From assembly GCF_009909145.1 (NCBI RefSeq), contig NZ_JAAAPJ010000001.1, positions 930,001 through 994,000 on the forward strand: 64,000 bases of DNA, written 5' to 3'. This document shows, one piece after another, positions 24,312 through 33,001 of this stretch. A program made the translations under genes and the position numbers. Each line of letters begins with the position of its first letter. Position 1 is the stretch's first letter. This stretch comes from Corallococcus silvisoli (GTDB lineage: Bacteria > Myxococcota > Myxococcia > Myxococcales > Myxococcaceae). The notes beneath the pieces are model-generated. The model was not told where the DNA came from. It searched no databases and saw nothing but the letters and a program-made list of their open reading frames with translations.

Positions 24312-25682
24312 ATGAAGACGGACACGCTGAAAACGCAGCTCAAGCGCACGCTGCGGCGGGACCTGTGGTTCGCCATCGCCCCCGCGGTGCTCGTCATCGC
24401 GGCCGCGTTCGCGGTGACGTTCTACTTCGTCAAACCGGCGCCCCCCAAGACGCTGGTGATGGCGCTGGCGCCGGACGAGGGCGGCTTCAACTACATGGCG
24501 AAGCGCTACCAGAAGTTCCTCGCGCAGCACGGGGTGACGCTGGAGCTGCGCACCACGCAGGGGTCCGTGGGCAGCGTGGCCCAGCTGAACGCGGAGGACA
24601 GCGGGGTGGACATCGCCTTCGCGCAGAGCGGCACCACCGGCGGCAAGGGGCAGGAGGCCCCGGAGCACGTGGTGTCGCTGGGCAGCCTCTCCTACGTGCC
24701 GCTGTGGGTCTTCTACCGGGGCGAGCCCCTGGACGACGTGCGCGGCCTCGCGGGCAAGCGCGTCGCGGTGGGCCCGGAGGAGAGCGGCACGCGCGCGCTG
24801 GCGCTGACGCTCCTGAAGGCGAACCGCGCGGACGCGGCGCCCACGGAGCTGCTGCCGTTGGACCGGGACGCCGCCATCGACGCGCTGACGCAGGGGAAAA
24901 TCGACGCGGTGTTCCTGGTGGCCCCGGCGGAGTCGCCGCGCATCCAGAAGCTGGCCGCGGTGAAGGACGTGCGCCTGCTCAGCTTCACGCGCGCGGAGGC
25001 GTACACGCGCCGCTACCCGTACCTGTCGCGCCACGTGCTGCCTCGGGGCGTGTTCGACTTCGCGCAGGACGTGCCCGGACAGGACGTGGTGCTGCTCGCG
25101 CCCAACGCGCTGCTGCTGGCGCGGGACTCCCTGCACCCCGCGCTCGCGTATCTGCTCATGCGCGCCGCCAGCGAAATCCATGGCACGGCGGGCCTCCTGG
25201 ACAAGACAGGGGAGTTCCCCGCGCCGCTCGCGGCGGGCTTCCCCCTGAGCAGCGAGGCGAAGCGCTACTACGCGTCCGGCGTGCCGCTGCTCCAGCGCTA
25301 CCTGCCGTTCTGGGCGGCGAACCTGGTGGACCGGCTGTGGGTGATGCTGGTGCCCATCATCGCGGTGGTGGTGCCGCTGGGGCGCGCGGTGCCCGCGGCG
25401 TTCCTCTGGCGGGTGCGCTCGCGCATCCATCGTTGGTACGCGCGGCTGAAGGAGATTGAAATCCAACTGGAGGAGGACCCGGACCAGGAGATGCTCCAGG
25501 CCATGCTCAAGCGGCTGGAGGAGGCCGAGCGCGAGGTGAACCGCATCGCGGTGCCGCTCGCCTACGCGGAGAACCTGTACTTCTTCCGCGAGCACGTGGA
25601 CGTCGTGCGCCGCCGGCTCACCCGCAGGCTGGCGGGCGCGCCCGAGCACAAGGACGCGCCGCCGCTGCAGGTGACGGGCTGA
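24312..25682 (+). CDS. membrane-anchored TAXI-family solute-binding protein
   Basis: 456 aa. An N-terminal membrane anchor (about residues 19-41, AIAPAVLVIAAAFAVTFYFV) leads into a TAXI-type periplasmic binding fold: MALAPDEGGFNYMAKRY, LRTTQGSVGSVAQL, DIAFAQSGT, GKRVAVGPEESGTRA and DAVFLVAPAES. A second membrane segment (LVDRLWVMLVPIIAVVVPLG) follows at about residue 340-360, then a charged helical tail (QLEEDPDQEMLQAMLKRLEE) likely in the cytoplasm. TAXI proteins normally feed TRAP transporters, but no TRAP permease genes are nearby, and two anchors with a coiled tail suggest a sensor role. The binding ligand is unknown. ATG at 24312 chosen for the anchor. Confidence 0.8.
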   Translation: MKTDTLKTQLKRTLRRDLWFAIAPAVLVIAAAFAVTFYFVKPAPPKTLVMALAPDEGGFNYMAKRYQKFLAQHGVTLELRTTQGSVGSVAQLNAEDSGVDIAFAQSGTTGGKGQEAPEHVVSLGSLSYVPLWVFYRGEPLDDVRGLAGKRVAVGPEESGTRALALTLLKANRADAAPTELLPLDRDAAIDALTQGKIDAVFLVAPAESPRIQKLAAVKDVRLLSFTRAEAYTRRYPYLSRHVLPRGVFDFAQDVPGQDVVLLAPNALLLARDSLHPALAYLLMRAASEIHGTAGLLDKTGEFPAPLAAGFPLSSEAKRYYASGVPLLQRYLPFWAANLVDRLWVMLVPIIAVVVPLGRAVPAAFLWRVRSRIHRWYARLKEIEIQLEEDPDQEMLQAMLKRLEEAEREVNRIAVPLAYAENLYFFREHVDVVRRRLTRRLAGAPEHKDAPPLQVTG

Positions 25683-25683
25683 C

Positions 25684-26022
25684 TCAGGGCACGAGGCCGA
25701 GCATCTGGCGCAGCTGCCGGACCATCTCGATCTCGGCTTCGTGAACGTGGCCGTCCTTGGTGATGAGGGCGTGGACGGCTTCGAGCACGGCCTTCGGGTC
25801 CTCGCGCAGCACGCCCAGGTTCGGGGGCGGGAGGGGCAGGCCGTCCTGGAGGCAGCGGGTGAGGGCGCTGAGCTCCGTCAGGGGCACGCTGAAGCCACGC
25901 GCGGTGTCGATGATTTGATCGATCTCCTCGCGGGTGACGCGGTCGTCGCTGGTGGCCACCTGGAGCAGCAGCTTGATGACCTCGATGTGGAAGTGGGTGT
26001 CGGGGGACGACGGGGCGGCCAT
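25684..26022 (-). CDS. TerB-like (tellurite-resistance-type) helical protein
   Basis: 112 aa, all-helical, no signal. The pattern HIEVIKLLLQVATSDDRVTREEIDQII, here split as IEVIKLLLQVA, SDDRVTREEID, and the later VLEAVHALITKDGHVHEAEI is the two-half TerB fold with acidic metal-binding loops (DDRVTREE and KDGHVHEAE). TerB proteins are cytoplasmic and linked to stress or tellurite resistance; the single-domain forms found widely in bacteria have no fixed function. TGGAGG lies upstream of the ATG at 26022. It is convergent with the TAXI gene (one base apart) and divergent from the LuxR-like regulator. Confidence 0.75.
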   Translation of the reverse strand: MAAPSSPDTHFHIEVIKLLLQVATSDDRVTREEIDQIIDTARGFSVPLTELSALTRCLQDGLPLPPPNLGVLREDPKAVLEAVHALITKDGHVHEAEIEMVRQLRQMLGLVP

Positions 26023-26222
26023 GTGGGTTGGATCCTCCAGGGCGGTCCAGGCTGACCTGCCTGGGGGGAGACGTCCAGGGGGAGATAAGGGCGCCGCCCA
26101 CCGGGGGAAAGGGGGGAGGGCCCCGGGGTCGCCGCTGACATACCTCCTTGGGGGGATGGGCATGGGGGGCATGCGTGTCATGCTCACGAGGTAGGGATTG
26201 CGACTCGGGGGAGGTACCCAAC

Positions 26223-27293
26223 ATGGCCAGGTCACGGAGATTCACCGCGCAAGAGGATGCCTTGCGCTTCGCGCTGTACCAGGACCTCATTGGCGTCCGG
26301 ACCTACGAAGACATCCACGTCGCCATCGAGAGCCGGATTGCCCAATTGTGCCGGGCGGATCACCTCGCGGTGGGGTTCGCCAACCTGGATGGCTCCGTGG
26401 GGCTGGAATGGAAGACGACCACCGCCATGCCCCTGCTCAAGGATTATAGCGAGTGGGCCCCCAGGGACTTCGTCTTCCAGTCCACGGTGATGCAGCCCAA
26501 CATCGTGCTCAGTGACACGCAGATGCTCCGGGGGCTGCCGTTGGAGCGCACGGAGACCTATCAACGCAGCCGGGACGCGAGGCTCCGGCTCGAGCATGTG
26601 ATGGCGGCCCTGCTCTTCGAGGACCAGCAGGGGCTCAAGGGCGGCCTCGCCGTCTACAGCGAGTCCCGGCCCTTCTCCGAGCTGGAGCAGTCGAAGCTCC
26701 AGGCGCTCATCCCGGTCATCAAGGCCGCCGTGACCTCGGTGCAGCACCAGTACGCCGTCCGCTTCGAACGGGACCTCATGAAGGCTCTGTCACTTGAACT
26801 GGGCGCCGCGATGGTGCTGACGGCCATGGGGCGGGAGCTGGTCCGGACGGAGGCGGCCACGCGGCGGGTGTCGAAGTGGTTCGCCCCCAGCGAGCTGGGC
26901 GCGGGGGGCGTGCCGGAAGAGTGGGCGACCCGCGTGAAGAGGCTGTCGAGCATGGACGGCCCGCCGGAGCCGGAGTGGACCCACTCCGTGAAGAATGGCA
27001 ACGGCGAACAGCTGTTCGTGACGTTCACCCCGTCCACGGTGCTCTATGGCGGGCGTCTGACCTGGCAGCTGCGCATCGAGGAGCGCGTCTTGTCTGTCTT
27101 GCAGGGGTGGCGCGAGAGCCTGACGCCCAAGGAGCGCGAAGTGGCGGAGTGTCTGCTCAAGGGCCTGGCCAACAAGGACATCGCCGGCTCGGTCGAGTGC
27201 AGCGAGCAGACGGTGAAGAAGCACGTGGCCAGCATCTTCCGGAAGGTGGGCGTCGGCTCGCGGGCGGAGTTCATCGCCCTGGCCCTCTCATAG
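26223..27293 (+). CDS. LuxR-family transcriptional regulator
   Basis: 356 aa. The C-terminal HTH is clear: SLTPKEREVAECLLKGLANK then DIAGSVECSEQTVKKHV and FRKVGVGSRAEFIALAL, the GerE/LuxR four-helix DNA-binding domain. The N-terminal 220 residues look like a GAF-type sensor (DLIGVRTYEDIHVAI, DHLAVGFANLDGSVGLEW, VMAALLFEDQQGLKGGLAVY), with an extra 60-residue connector before the HTH. No receiver aspartate is seen, so it is probably controlled by a ligand instead of a kinase. ATG 26223 has GGGGGAGG upstream. Its stop overlaps the stop of the hydrolase on the other strand (six bases, TCATAG). Confidence 0.85.
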   Translation: MARSRRFTAQEDALRFALYQDLIGVRTYEDIHVAIESRIAQLCRADHLAVGFANLDGSVGLEWKTTTAMPLLKDYSEWAPRDFVFQSTVMQPNIVLSDTQMLRGLPLERTETYQRSRDARLRLEHVMAALLFEDQQGLKGGLAVYSESRPFSELEQSKLQALIPVIKAAVTSVQHQYAVRFERDLMKALSLELGAAMVLTAMGRELVRTEAATRRVSKWFAPSELGAGGVPEEWATRVKRLSSMDGPPEPEWTHSVKNGNGEQLFVTFTPSTVLYGGRLTWQLRIEERVLSVLQGWRESLTPKEREVAECLLKGLANKDIAGSVECSEQTVKKHVASIFRKVGVGSRAEFIALALS

Positions 27294-28169
27294 CGCCGGG
27301 TCGAAGAACTCGCGCAGGTGCCGGGCGTAGCCCTCGGGGTCCTTCTGGGCGTACTCCCCGTGGGCCGCCTCCGGCACCACCCACTGCCGCCGGGGCTCGC
27401 AGGCGGCGCGGTAGAGGCTGCCGTCCTTCTTCAGGGGGCCGTCGGGGTCGCTGCCCCCGTTGATGAGCAGGAGCGGCCGCCCCTCCAGCCGGCACATGCC
27501 GTCCACGGGCCGCACCGCCCCCACGTCGATGCCCGCCCGGCGCAGCCCCCACAGCACCGCCCAGGTGCTCAGGCCGTAGTGCGAGCCCATGTCCCCCGCG
27601 AGGTCCGGGAACGCGCCCGCCACCGCCACCGCCTTCACGCGCGGGTCCTCCTGGGCCACCAGCAGGGCCGTGGTGCCCCCCAGGGAGAAGCCGAACAGGC
27701 CCACCCGGCCAGGGGTCACGTCCGGCCGGGCCCGCACGAAGGCCAGCGCCGCGCGCACGTCCTCGCGCTCGCTGTCTCCCCAGCCAATCGCGTCGCCTTC
27801 GCTCTCTCCCTGGCCGTGCAGGTCGAAGAGCAGCACCCCGTGCCCCGAGCCCGCCAGCACGCGCGCTTCGAAGAGCAGCCGCGTGCGGTTGTCCGCGAAG
27901 CCGTGCACCAGCACCACCGCCGTCCCGTCGCGCGACGGCCGGTACCACCCGCGAAGCTGGCGCCCCGCCGCCGGGAAAGACACCTCCTCCAGGTCCGTCA
28001 GCGCGTCCGGGCCGGAGGGCCGTGTCACCGGGAGGCGTGCCGGGTGCACCAGTCCCCGCGCGATGCGCAGGCCCCGCACCGCCGTGAACCCTCCCACGCC
28101 CACCGCGCCGACGACGAGCGCCAGCGCCAGCAGGCGGACCCCATGGATGCGGTACTTCCTCGAGGACAC
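27288..28169 (-). CDS. membrane-anchored alpha/beta hydrolase
   Basis: 293 aa from a GTG at 28169. The first 45 residues contain one membrane segment (LLALALVVGAVGVGGFTAV). The alpha/beta core shows VVLVHGFADN (oxyanion strand), LFDLHGQGESEG, nucleophile elbow GLFGFSLGGTTA, INGGSDPDG (Asp) and EAAHGEYAQKDPEGY (His), so the triad is intact. It probably acts as an esterase or peptidase-like enzyme in the periplasm. The GTG lies two bases after the stop of the upstream epimerase-type gene, with GGAG overlapping that stop, so translation is coupled. This start has a better ribosome site than the later options. Confidence 0.82.
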   Translation of the reverse strand: MSSRKYRIHGVRLLALALVVGAVGVGGFTAVRGLRIARGLVHPARLPVTRPSGPDALTDLEEVSFPAAGRQLRGWYRPSRDGTAVVLVHGFADNRTRLLFEARVLAGSGHGVLLFDLHGQGESEGDAIGWGDSEREDVRAALAFVRARPDVTPGRVGLFGFSLGGTTALLVAQEDPRVKAVAVAGAFPDLAGDMGSHYGLSTWAVLWGLRRAGIDVGAVRPVDGMCRLEGRPLLLINGGSDPDGPLKKDGSLYRAACEPRRQWVVPEAAHGEYAQKDPEGYARHLREFFDPAL

Positions 28170-28171
28170 GG

Positions 28172-29131
28172 TCAGCTCCGGACGGCCCCGCCGCCCCGCC
28201 AGCGCTCGACGAGGTTTCGCACGGCGGCTCCCCATTCGGGGTACTCGAAGGAGAAGCCCGCGTCCAGCAGGCGCCCGGGCACCACGCGGCGGCTCTTCAA
28301 GAGCAGCTCCGTGTCCGTGCGCATGAAGAACGCGCCCACCTCCAGCATCCACTTCGTGGCGGGCAGGCCCACGCTCACGTTCGCCGCCTCGCGCAGCCTC
28401 GACATCAGCTCCCGCTGGGGCAGGGGATTCGGGGCCGCCAGGTTCACCGGCCCGTCCAGGTCGTCCCGCTCCAGCAGCAGCTGCACCGCGCGCACGAAGT
28501 CCTGGTCGTGGATCCACGACACGTACTGCCTGCCGCTGCCCGCCGTGCCGCCCAGCCCCCGGCGCGTCAGCCCCAGCAGCACGTCGAAGATGCCCTCCCG
28601 GTCCGGGCTCATCACCATCGCCGAGCGCAGCGCCACCCTGCGCGTCTGGGGCGTGGCCGCCTCCATCAACGTGCGCTCCCAGGCCCGCGCGATGTCGATG
28701 CTGCGCTTCCAGTACGCCGGCACGCCCGGCTCGTCCCCACCAATGAGCCCCGTGGCCTCGTCGTTGGGCGCGTCCAGCCGGTGCGCGTACAGCGTCGCGG
28801 TGCTCATCTGCAGCCAGACGCGCGGCGGGCGCGCGGCCCGCTGGATGGCCTCGCCCACCACCCGCGTGGAGTCCACCCGCGAGTCCATCATCTGGCGCAA
28901 GTTCTCTTCCGTGTAGCGGCAGTTCACGTTGCGCCCCGCCAGGTTGATGACCGCGTCGGCGCCGTCCACCTCCTTCGCCCAGTCTCCCAGCGTCTTCCCA
29001 TCCCAGGGCACCGTGCGCGCCTCACCCCGGCCTCCCCGGCTGAGCAGGACCACGTCATCCCCCCGCGCGACGAGCGCCCTCGCCAGCAGCGCGCCCACCT
29101 GCCCCGTGCCACCCGGAATCACGACCTTCAC
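28172..29131 (-). CDS. TIGR01777-family epimerase-like oxidoreductase
   Basis: 319 aa. A Rossmann-type NAD(P) site opens the chain (VIPGGTGQVGALLARAL), followed by VINLAGRNVNCRYTEE, MDSRVDSTRV, and SWIHDQDFVRAVQLLL, all typical of TIGR01777. The C-terminal 50 residues (LLLKSRRVVPGRLLDAGF, then YPEWGAAVRNLVERW) match the DUF1731 cap. The family is a putative sugar-nucleotide epimerase/dehydratase; reactions are mostly undefined. The canonical active-site Tyr-x-x-x-Lys is replaced as usual in this family. It is the first gene of a two-gene unit with the alpha/beta hydrolase. Confidence 0.88.
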   Translation of the reverse strand: MKVVIPGGTGQVGALLARALVARGDDVVLLSRGGRGEARTVPWDGKTLGDWAKEVDGADAVINLAGRNVNCRYTEENLRQMMDSRVDSTRVVGEAIQRAARPPRVWLQMSTATLYAHRLDAPNDEATGLIGGDEPGVPAYWKRSIDIARAWERTLMEAATPQTRRVALRSAMVMSPDREGIFDVLLGLTRRGLGGTAGSGRQYVSWIHDQDFVRAVQLLLERDDLDGPVNLAAPNPLPQRELMSRLREAANVSVGLPATKWMLEVGAFFMRTDTELLLKSRRVVPGRLLDAGFSFEYPEWGAAVRNLVERWRGGGAVRS

Positions 29132-29395
29132 GGACGAACCCCCTCGTTCAGCGTGTCGCCGGAAGCCATAGCGCGCCCCGCGCCCGCGCCGCCCGGCGCC
29201 AGAATCCAGGCCCCCCGCTCGTCCTGGTCCCGCCGATGAGCCCTGCTTTTCCGGCCTCCAAGGGCCCGGTGATGGGCGTTTCCCGGGATGTCACGGGTTG
29301 GATGGAGGAAACCAACCGCCGCGGAGGGAAAATGCGACGCGTCACGCAACTGGGGGCCCGTCCCGGCGAAAATGGGTCATCCCCCACCTCGAATC

Positions 29396-30262
29396 ATGAG
29401 GGCCGTCATGATCATCTCGTCCCGCCCGCTCTCCGCGCCCCGTACCTCGACGGCGTCCTCGTCGGCCTCCAACTCCGCGACTCGCACCCCGACGGGAGCC
29501 TCGTCGGTCTCCAGCTTCGAGGCGCGCGCCCCGGCGAAGACGAAGACGCCCCCGACGAAGACGCCTCCGACGAAGACGCCCCCCGCGCCTCAGGGGCCGG
29601 TGGAGACGCCGACGCCGGAGCCCACGCCGTCGACCGGCTCGGATCCGCGCTACGACGGGCTGAAGGACCAGGCGCTGATCAACGCGCTGCACGACGCGGT
29701 CTCCAAGCACAAGGACCTGGGCTACAACCAGGCGCGGAAGATCATCTTCACCACCCTGGACAACCACGACGGCATCGTGAAGTGCGTCTACACGGGCAAG
29801 GAAACGAAGACGAACAAGATTCCCAGCAGCAACGTGATGAACACCGAGCACACCTGGCCCCAGTCCAAGGGCGCCACGGGCGCGGCGAAGGCGGACCTGC
29901 ACCACCTGTTCCCCACCGACAGCAAGGCGAACTCCGTCCGGGGCAACTACCCGTTCGGCACGGTGAAGAACGTGAAGTGGGAGGAGAACGGCGCCAAGTT
30001 CGGCACCGACGAGAAGGGCCGCACCGTCTTCGAGCCGCCGGATTCGCACAAGGGCAACGTGGCGCGGGCGCTGTTCTACTTCTCCACCGTCTACAACAAG
30101 CACATCCCGGCGGACGACGAGGCCGTGCTCAAGCAGTGGAACAAGCTGGACAAGGTCGACGCCGCGGAAGTGCAGCGCAACGACGCCATCGAGACCTACC
30201 AGCAGAACCGCAACCCCTTCGTGGACGATCCGACGCTGGCCGACCGCATCGCGGACTTCTAG
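29396..30262 (+). CDS. endonuclease I family (EndA-type) nuclease
   Basis: 288 aa. The catalytic half, about residues 90-288, has the endonuclease I core: NTEHTWPQS, DLHHLFPTD, RGNYPFG and a C-terminal FYFSTVYN. The histidines in these motifs bind the metal and attack DNA. The N-terminal ~85 residues are Ser/Ala/Thr-rich and include three tandem KTPPT units; no convincing signal peptide is visible. Family members are periplasmic or secreted and degrade extracellular or incoming DNA. ATG 29396 (MRAVMIISS) was chosen because no upstream start has a ribosome site in this frame; this start also lacks one, so confidence in the N-terminus is moderate. The downstream gene starts ten bases later. Confidence 0.8.
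   Translation: MRAVMIISSRPLSAPRTSTASSSASNSATRTPTGASSVSSFEARAPAKTKTPPTKTPPTKTPPAPQGPVETPTPEPTPSTGSDPRYDGLKDQALINALHDAVSKHKDLGYNQARKIIFTTLDNHDGIVKCVYTGKETKTNKIPSSNVMNTEHTWPQSKGATGAAKADLHHLFPTDSKANSVRGNYPFGTVKNVKWEENGAKFGTDEKGRTVFEPPDSHKGNVARALFYFSTVYNKHIPADDEAVLKQWNKLDKVDAAEVQRNDAIETYQQNRNPFVDDPTLADRIADF
29539..29583 (+). repeat. three tandem 15-base repeats (KTPPT linker)
   Basis: Three nearly identical 15-base units (29539-29553, 29554-29568, 29569-29583) in the endonuclease I gene encode a Thr-Lys-Thr-Pro-Pro linker. They differ at one base. They probably form a rigid Pro-rich spacer in front of the catalytic domain. Confidence 0.75.
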
Positions 30263-30272
30263 AGTCCGCGGC

Positions 30273-30923
30273 ATGTCCCCACCGTTCGCGCCCTTGTGGG
30301 CGCTCGTTCCTGGCCTCACCGGCGTGCCCCTCTTGAAGGTGGGGGGGACGCCTGACGCGCCGGGGCCCCTGGAGTGGCCGGCCTGCGCGATGTGCGGCGG
30401 GCCGCAGCGCTTCCTCTTCCAGCTCCCGCACGTGGAGGGGCGGCTGGACCTGGCGCCGTACGCGTCGGTCCACGTCTTCCAGTGCGAGAACCCCGACACC
30501 GTCTGCTTCCGCTGGGACCCCGAGGAGGGCGCCAACGCCGCGGTGCCGGTGACGGCCGGGGCGCCTTCCGTGAGCGCGCCCCCGGCGCCGGTGAAGCCGT
30601 ACGCGGAGTGGACGCTCGGCTTCGAGCCCGCCACCGAGGACACCGAGGCCCTGTCGGTGGACGTCAACGAGGCCACCGACGAACAGCTGGCCGAACTGGA
30701 CCGCGCGCAGGCGGAGGCCCCGGAGAGCAAGGTGGGCGGCGTGCCCGGCTGGCTCAACGGCGAGGCGACCCCCGAGTGCTGTGACGCCCCCATGCGCTTC
30801 GTCGCGCAGCTCTCCGCGATGCCGTATGGCCTGGACTTCGGGGACAACGGCCGGGGCTATCTCTTCCGGTGCACCCGGGAGGACTGCGCGCGCCCCTTCC
30901 GCTTCCTGACCCAGGGGGCCTGA
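30273..30923 (+). CDS. DUF1963-like zinc-ribbon protein
   Basis: 216 aa. Two cysteine groups stand out: CAMCGG at about residues 38-43, and CC at about 169-170, plus CTREDC near the end. The motif VGGVPGWLNG resembles YwqG/DUF1963 and PDCD2-like proteins. It starts ten bases after the endonuclease I stop, so it may be co-transcribed; nothing links the functions. It has no signal peptide. Cys-rich ribbons suggest protein or metal binding. I do not assign a function. Confidence 0.7.
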   Translation: MSPPFAPLWALVPGLTGVPLLKVGGTPDAPGPLEWPACAMCGGPQRFLFQLPHVEGRLDLAPYASVHVFQCENPDTVCFRWDPEEGANAAVPVTAGAPSVSAPPAPVKPYAEWTLGFEPATEDTEALSVDVNEATDEQLAELDRAQAEAPESKVGGVPGWLNGEATPECCDAPMRFVAQLSAMPYGLDFGDNGRGYLFRCTREDCARPFRFLTQGA

Positions 30924-30933
30924 GCGCGCGCGG

Positions 30934-31533
30934 TCAGCGGAGGTCCTTCAGGCGCTTCGCCATCAGCGTCGACGAGTCCTCCAGCCACTGGATGCAGAAC
31001 TCCGCGTTCACCCAGATGCCCTGGGCCACTACCTCGACAAAGGCAGGCGGCACCCAGGCGATGAGGTAGTCCTCCGACTGGGTGGGCGACTCCGGATCCT
31101 CGCGGAACATGCCGACCCAGGTGTCCCAGGGCGGTATGTTGTCCACGTCGAAGTAGCCGCCCGTCGCGAGTTCGGCGGCGCCGTCACAGGTGTTGTCGTC
31201 CGGGAAGTACACGAGCAGCCTGCCGCCCTGGAGCAGGCCCTCCGTCCGGGGCGGCTCGGACGGCGCCGGCATGCCGCGCAGGGCATGGCACCGCTCGTCG
31301 ATGACCCGCTCCATCATCTTGAAGCGGTTTTCATCCACCATCACCCTGGGCTGGAAGGTGTTCGTGCGCAGACAGGTGGCCGCCGCTTCCGGCTTGGCCT
31401 TGGGGCCGCACCAGCGGATCGTCTCCGCCAGCACTTTCAGCAGGGCGTCCTGGCCCCACGCGCCATCGGGGATGTCGTACAGCAGGCGTGATGGACCGGG
31501 CTCCCGTCCCGGGGGACGCGCGAGAAACCTCAT
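30934..31533 (-). CDS. hypothetical protein, 199 aa, last gene of DUF2089 operon
   Basis: I do not recognise this family. It is soluble, with five cysteines (RWCGPKAK, ATCLRTN, DERCHALRG, DNTCDGAAE, EFCIQWLED), and a repeated pattern of aromatic residues. Its ATG overlaps the TGA of the DUF4097 gene by four bases (ATGA), so it is translated with it and probably acts in the same process. The C-terminal half, LLVYFPDDNTCDGAAELATG, followed by YLIAWVPPAFVEVVAQG, looks like a small alpha/beta domain used for protein interaction, as in SMI1/KNR4-type folds; this is speculation. No signal peptide. Confidence 0.7.
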   Translation of the reverse strand: MRFLARPPGREPGPSRLLYDIPDGAWGQDALLKVLAETIRWCGPKAKPEAAATCLRTNTFQPRVMVDENRFKMMERVIDERCHALRGMPAPSEPPRTEGLLQGGRLLVYFPDDNTCDGAAELATGGYFDVDNIPPWDTWVGMFREDPESPTQSEDYLIAWVPPAFVEVVAQGIWVNAEFCIQWLEDSSTLMAKRLKDLR

Positions 31534-32552
31534 CGCTGCATCGCCTTCAGCAGCTTCTGGGCATCCTCGGCGCTGAGCTTCCCGGCTTCCACCAGGTCCA
31601 GCACGCGGCGCATCTCGTCGTCGGGGATGCCTCGGGGCGGCGCGGGGGGCTGGGGCGGCATGGGCGGCTGGGGCCGGCCGCCGGGGTTCGCCCAGGGCGG
31701 AGCGCCCCACGAGTTCGCCCACGCGTGCGCCCACCGGTTCGCGTGGCGCTCGGCGCGGCGCTGCCAGCGCTCCGCCTGCCGCTGCCAGCGCAGCGAGTCC
31801 TCCTCCCACGACTCCGCCTCGTCCTGGCGCGAGCGTCCCGACTCGCGGACGCGCACCGAGCCCAGCTCCGTCTCCAGCACCAGCGTGGTGGCCGCGCGCG
31901 GGTTGGAGGGGTAGCGCGTCTGCTCCGAGCCCAGCTGCGTGCGGGCCGTGATGTGCACGTCCAGCCCCGGCACCAGCCGCAGCTCCACCGCGCCCACCTG
32001 CGTCCGGATGCGGTGCTCGCCCTCGTCCAGCGCGTCCACGTCCACCTTCACCACGCCCGCATGGGCCTCGATGTCGAGCGTGCCGCCCATGCGCTCACCG
32101 AGGATGCGGCCCGCGCCCGTGCGCAGGCGGAGCTTCCCGTGGACGTCGCGCAGGTTCGCCGTGCCTGCGTCGGTGGACAGCTCCAACTGGCAGTCCTTCA
32201 GGCCGGAGACCCGCACCGCTCCCGCGTCCAACTGGAGCTTCGCGCGGACGTTGGCCGGCACGAACAGCTCCGCGTGGCCGTCCTGACGCCAGAACATGGA
32301 CAGGAAGCCCGCCTCGCGCGGCACCAGCTCCACCTTGGTCAACCGGCCGTGCTCGTGGATGCGCGCCTCCACCCGCCCGTGCGTGACCAGGTAGGGCTTC
32401 TCTCCCTCCGGCAGCGGCGACACGACGAGCGCCGCGGCCGTGGCGTGCAGCTCCAGCTCCGCGTGCTGTCCCCAGGGGATCGCGTGGCGCTGGGCGCCGT
32501 CTCGCGGAGGGGCGGAAGGGTCGGAGGACGGCGTGACTTCAGGGTCCATCAT
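31530..32552 (-). CDS. DUF4097-type beta-strand protein with SHOCT-like tail
   Basis: 340 aa. The middle (about residues 40-235) is a long run of short beta-strands with repeating glycine turns (ARIHEHGRLTKVELVP, RVSGLKDCQLELSTDAG, GKLRLRTGAGRILGERM), the DUF4097 beta-solenoid. A charged Arg/Trp-rich linker follows (SLRWQRQAERWQRRAERHAN, about 250-280), then a Pro-rich stretch, and the last 32 residues are a SHOCT-like helix pair (DDEMRRVLDLVEAGKLSAED). Related proteins (Bacillus YvlB group) act with partner membrane-stress proteins. The start is coupled to the DUF2089 gene: GGGAG overlaps that gene's stop and lies seven bases before the ATG. Start at 32552 or 32549. Confidence 0.85.
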   Translation of the reverse strand: MMDPEVTPSSDPSAPPRDGAQRHAIPWGQHAELELHATAAALVVSPLPEGEKPYLVTHGRVEARIHEHGRLTKVELVPREAGFLSMFWRQDGHAELFVPANVRAKLQLDAGAVRVSGLKDCQLELSTDAGTANLRDVHGKLRLRTGAGRILGERMGGTLDIEAHAGVVKVDVDALDEGEHRIRTQVGAVELRLVPGLDVHITARTQLGSEQTRYPSNPRAATTLVLETELGSVRVRESGRSRQDEAESWEEDSLRWQRQAERWQRRAERHANRWAHAWANSWGAPPWANPGGRPQPPMPPQPPAPPRGIPDDEMRRVLDLVEAGKLSAEDAQKLLKAMQR

Positions 32553-32556
32553 GGGG

Positions 32557-32988
32557 TTACTCCCGTGTCTTCTTGAGACGTTGGGCGGCCTCGTCCGCGT
32601 CGATGAGCCCGGCCGCGAGGTCATCGAGAATCTGCGCCCGGCGCGAGGAACCCCGCTCGCGGGCCGGAGGCGGCGGGGGCGGCGGAGCCGGAGGCGGCGG
32701 CCCGCCGGGCGCGTGTCCCAGGGCCTCCACCACGTCGTCCAGCCGCGCCACCACCGTCGGATAGGAGAGGCCCAGCGCCTGCTCCACGTCCTTGATCTTC
32801 CCCCGGCAGCCCATGAACACCCGCACGAACGCGAGCTGCTCGGGCGACAGCTGCTGCACCCAGCCCGTCGTGAAGCGCCCCTCCACCGCGCAGGCGCACC
32901 CGTCGCAGCGCACCCGTTCGATGACGGTGCCTCCTCCACAAACGGGACAGCGGGTCGGTACGGGCCAGGTGGGCTTGGAAGTCGTCAT
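32557..32988 (-). CDS. DUF2089-type zinc-ribbon/HTH regulator
   Basis: 143 aa. An N-terminal zinc ribbon (CPVCGGG, CDGCACAV) is followed by an HTH region (EQLAFVRVFMGCRGKIKDVE, then SYPTVVARLDDVVEALG), a Pro-rich linker and a C-terminal SHOCT-like motif (RRAQILDDLAAGLIDADEAA). DUF2089 proteins are predicted transcription factors. It is the first gene of a three-gene operon with DUF4097 and a hypothetical protein. A perfect palindrome lies at its predicted start site, so autoregulation is likely. ATG 32988 has only a weak ribosome site. Confidence 0.85.
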   Translation of the reverse strand: MTTSKPTWPVPTRCPVCGGGTVIERVRCDGCACAVEGRFTTGWVQQLSPEQLAFVRVFMGCRGKIKDVEQALGLSYPTVVARLDDVVEALGHAPGGPPPPAPPPPPPPARERGSSRRAQILDDLAAGLIDADEAAQRLKKTRE

Positions 32989-33001
32989 GGGGTTCAGAAA
33001 A

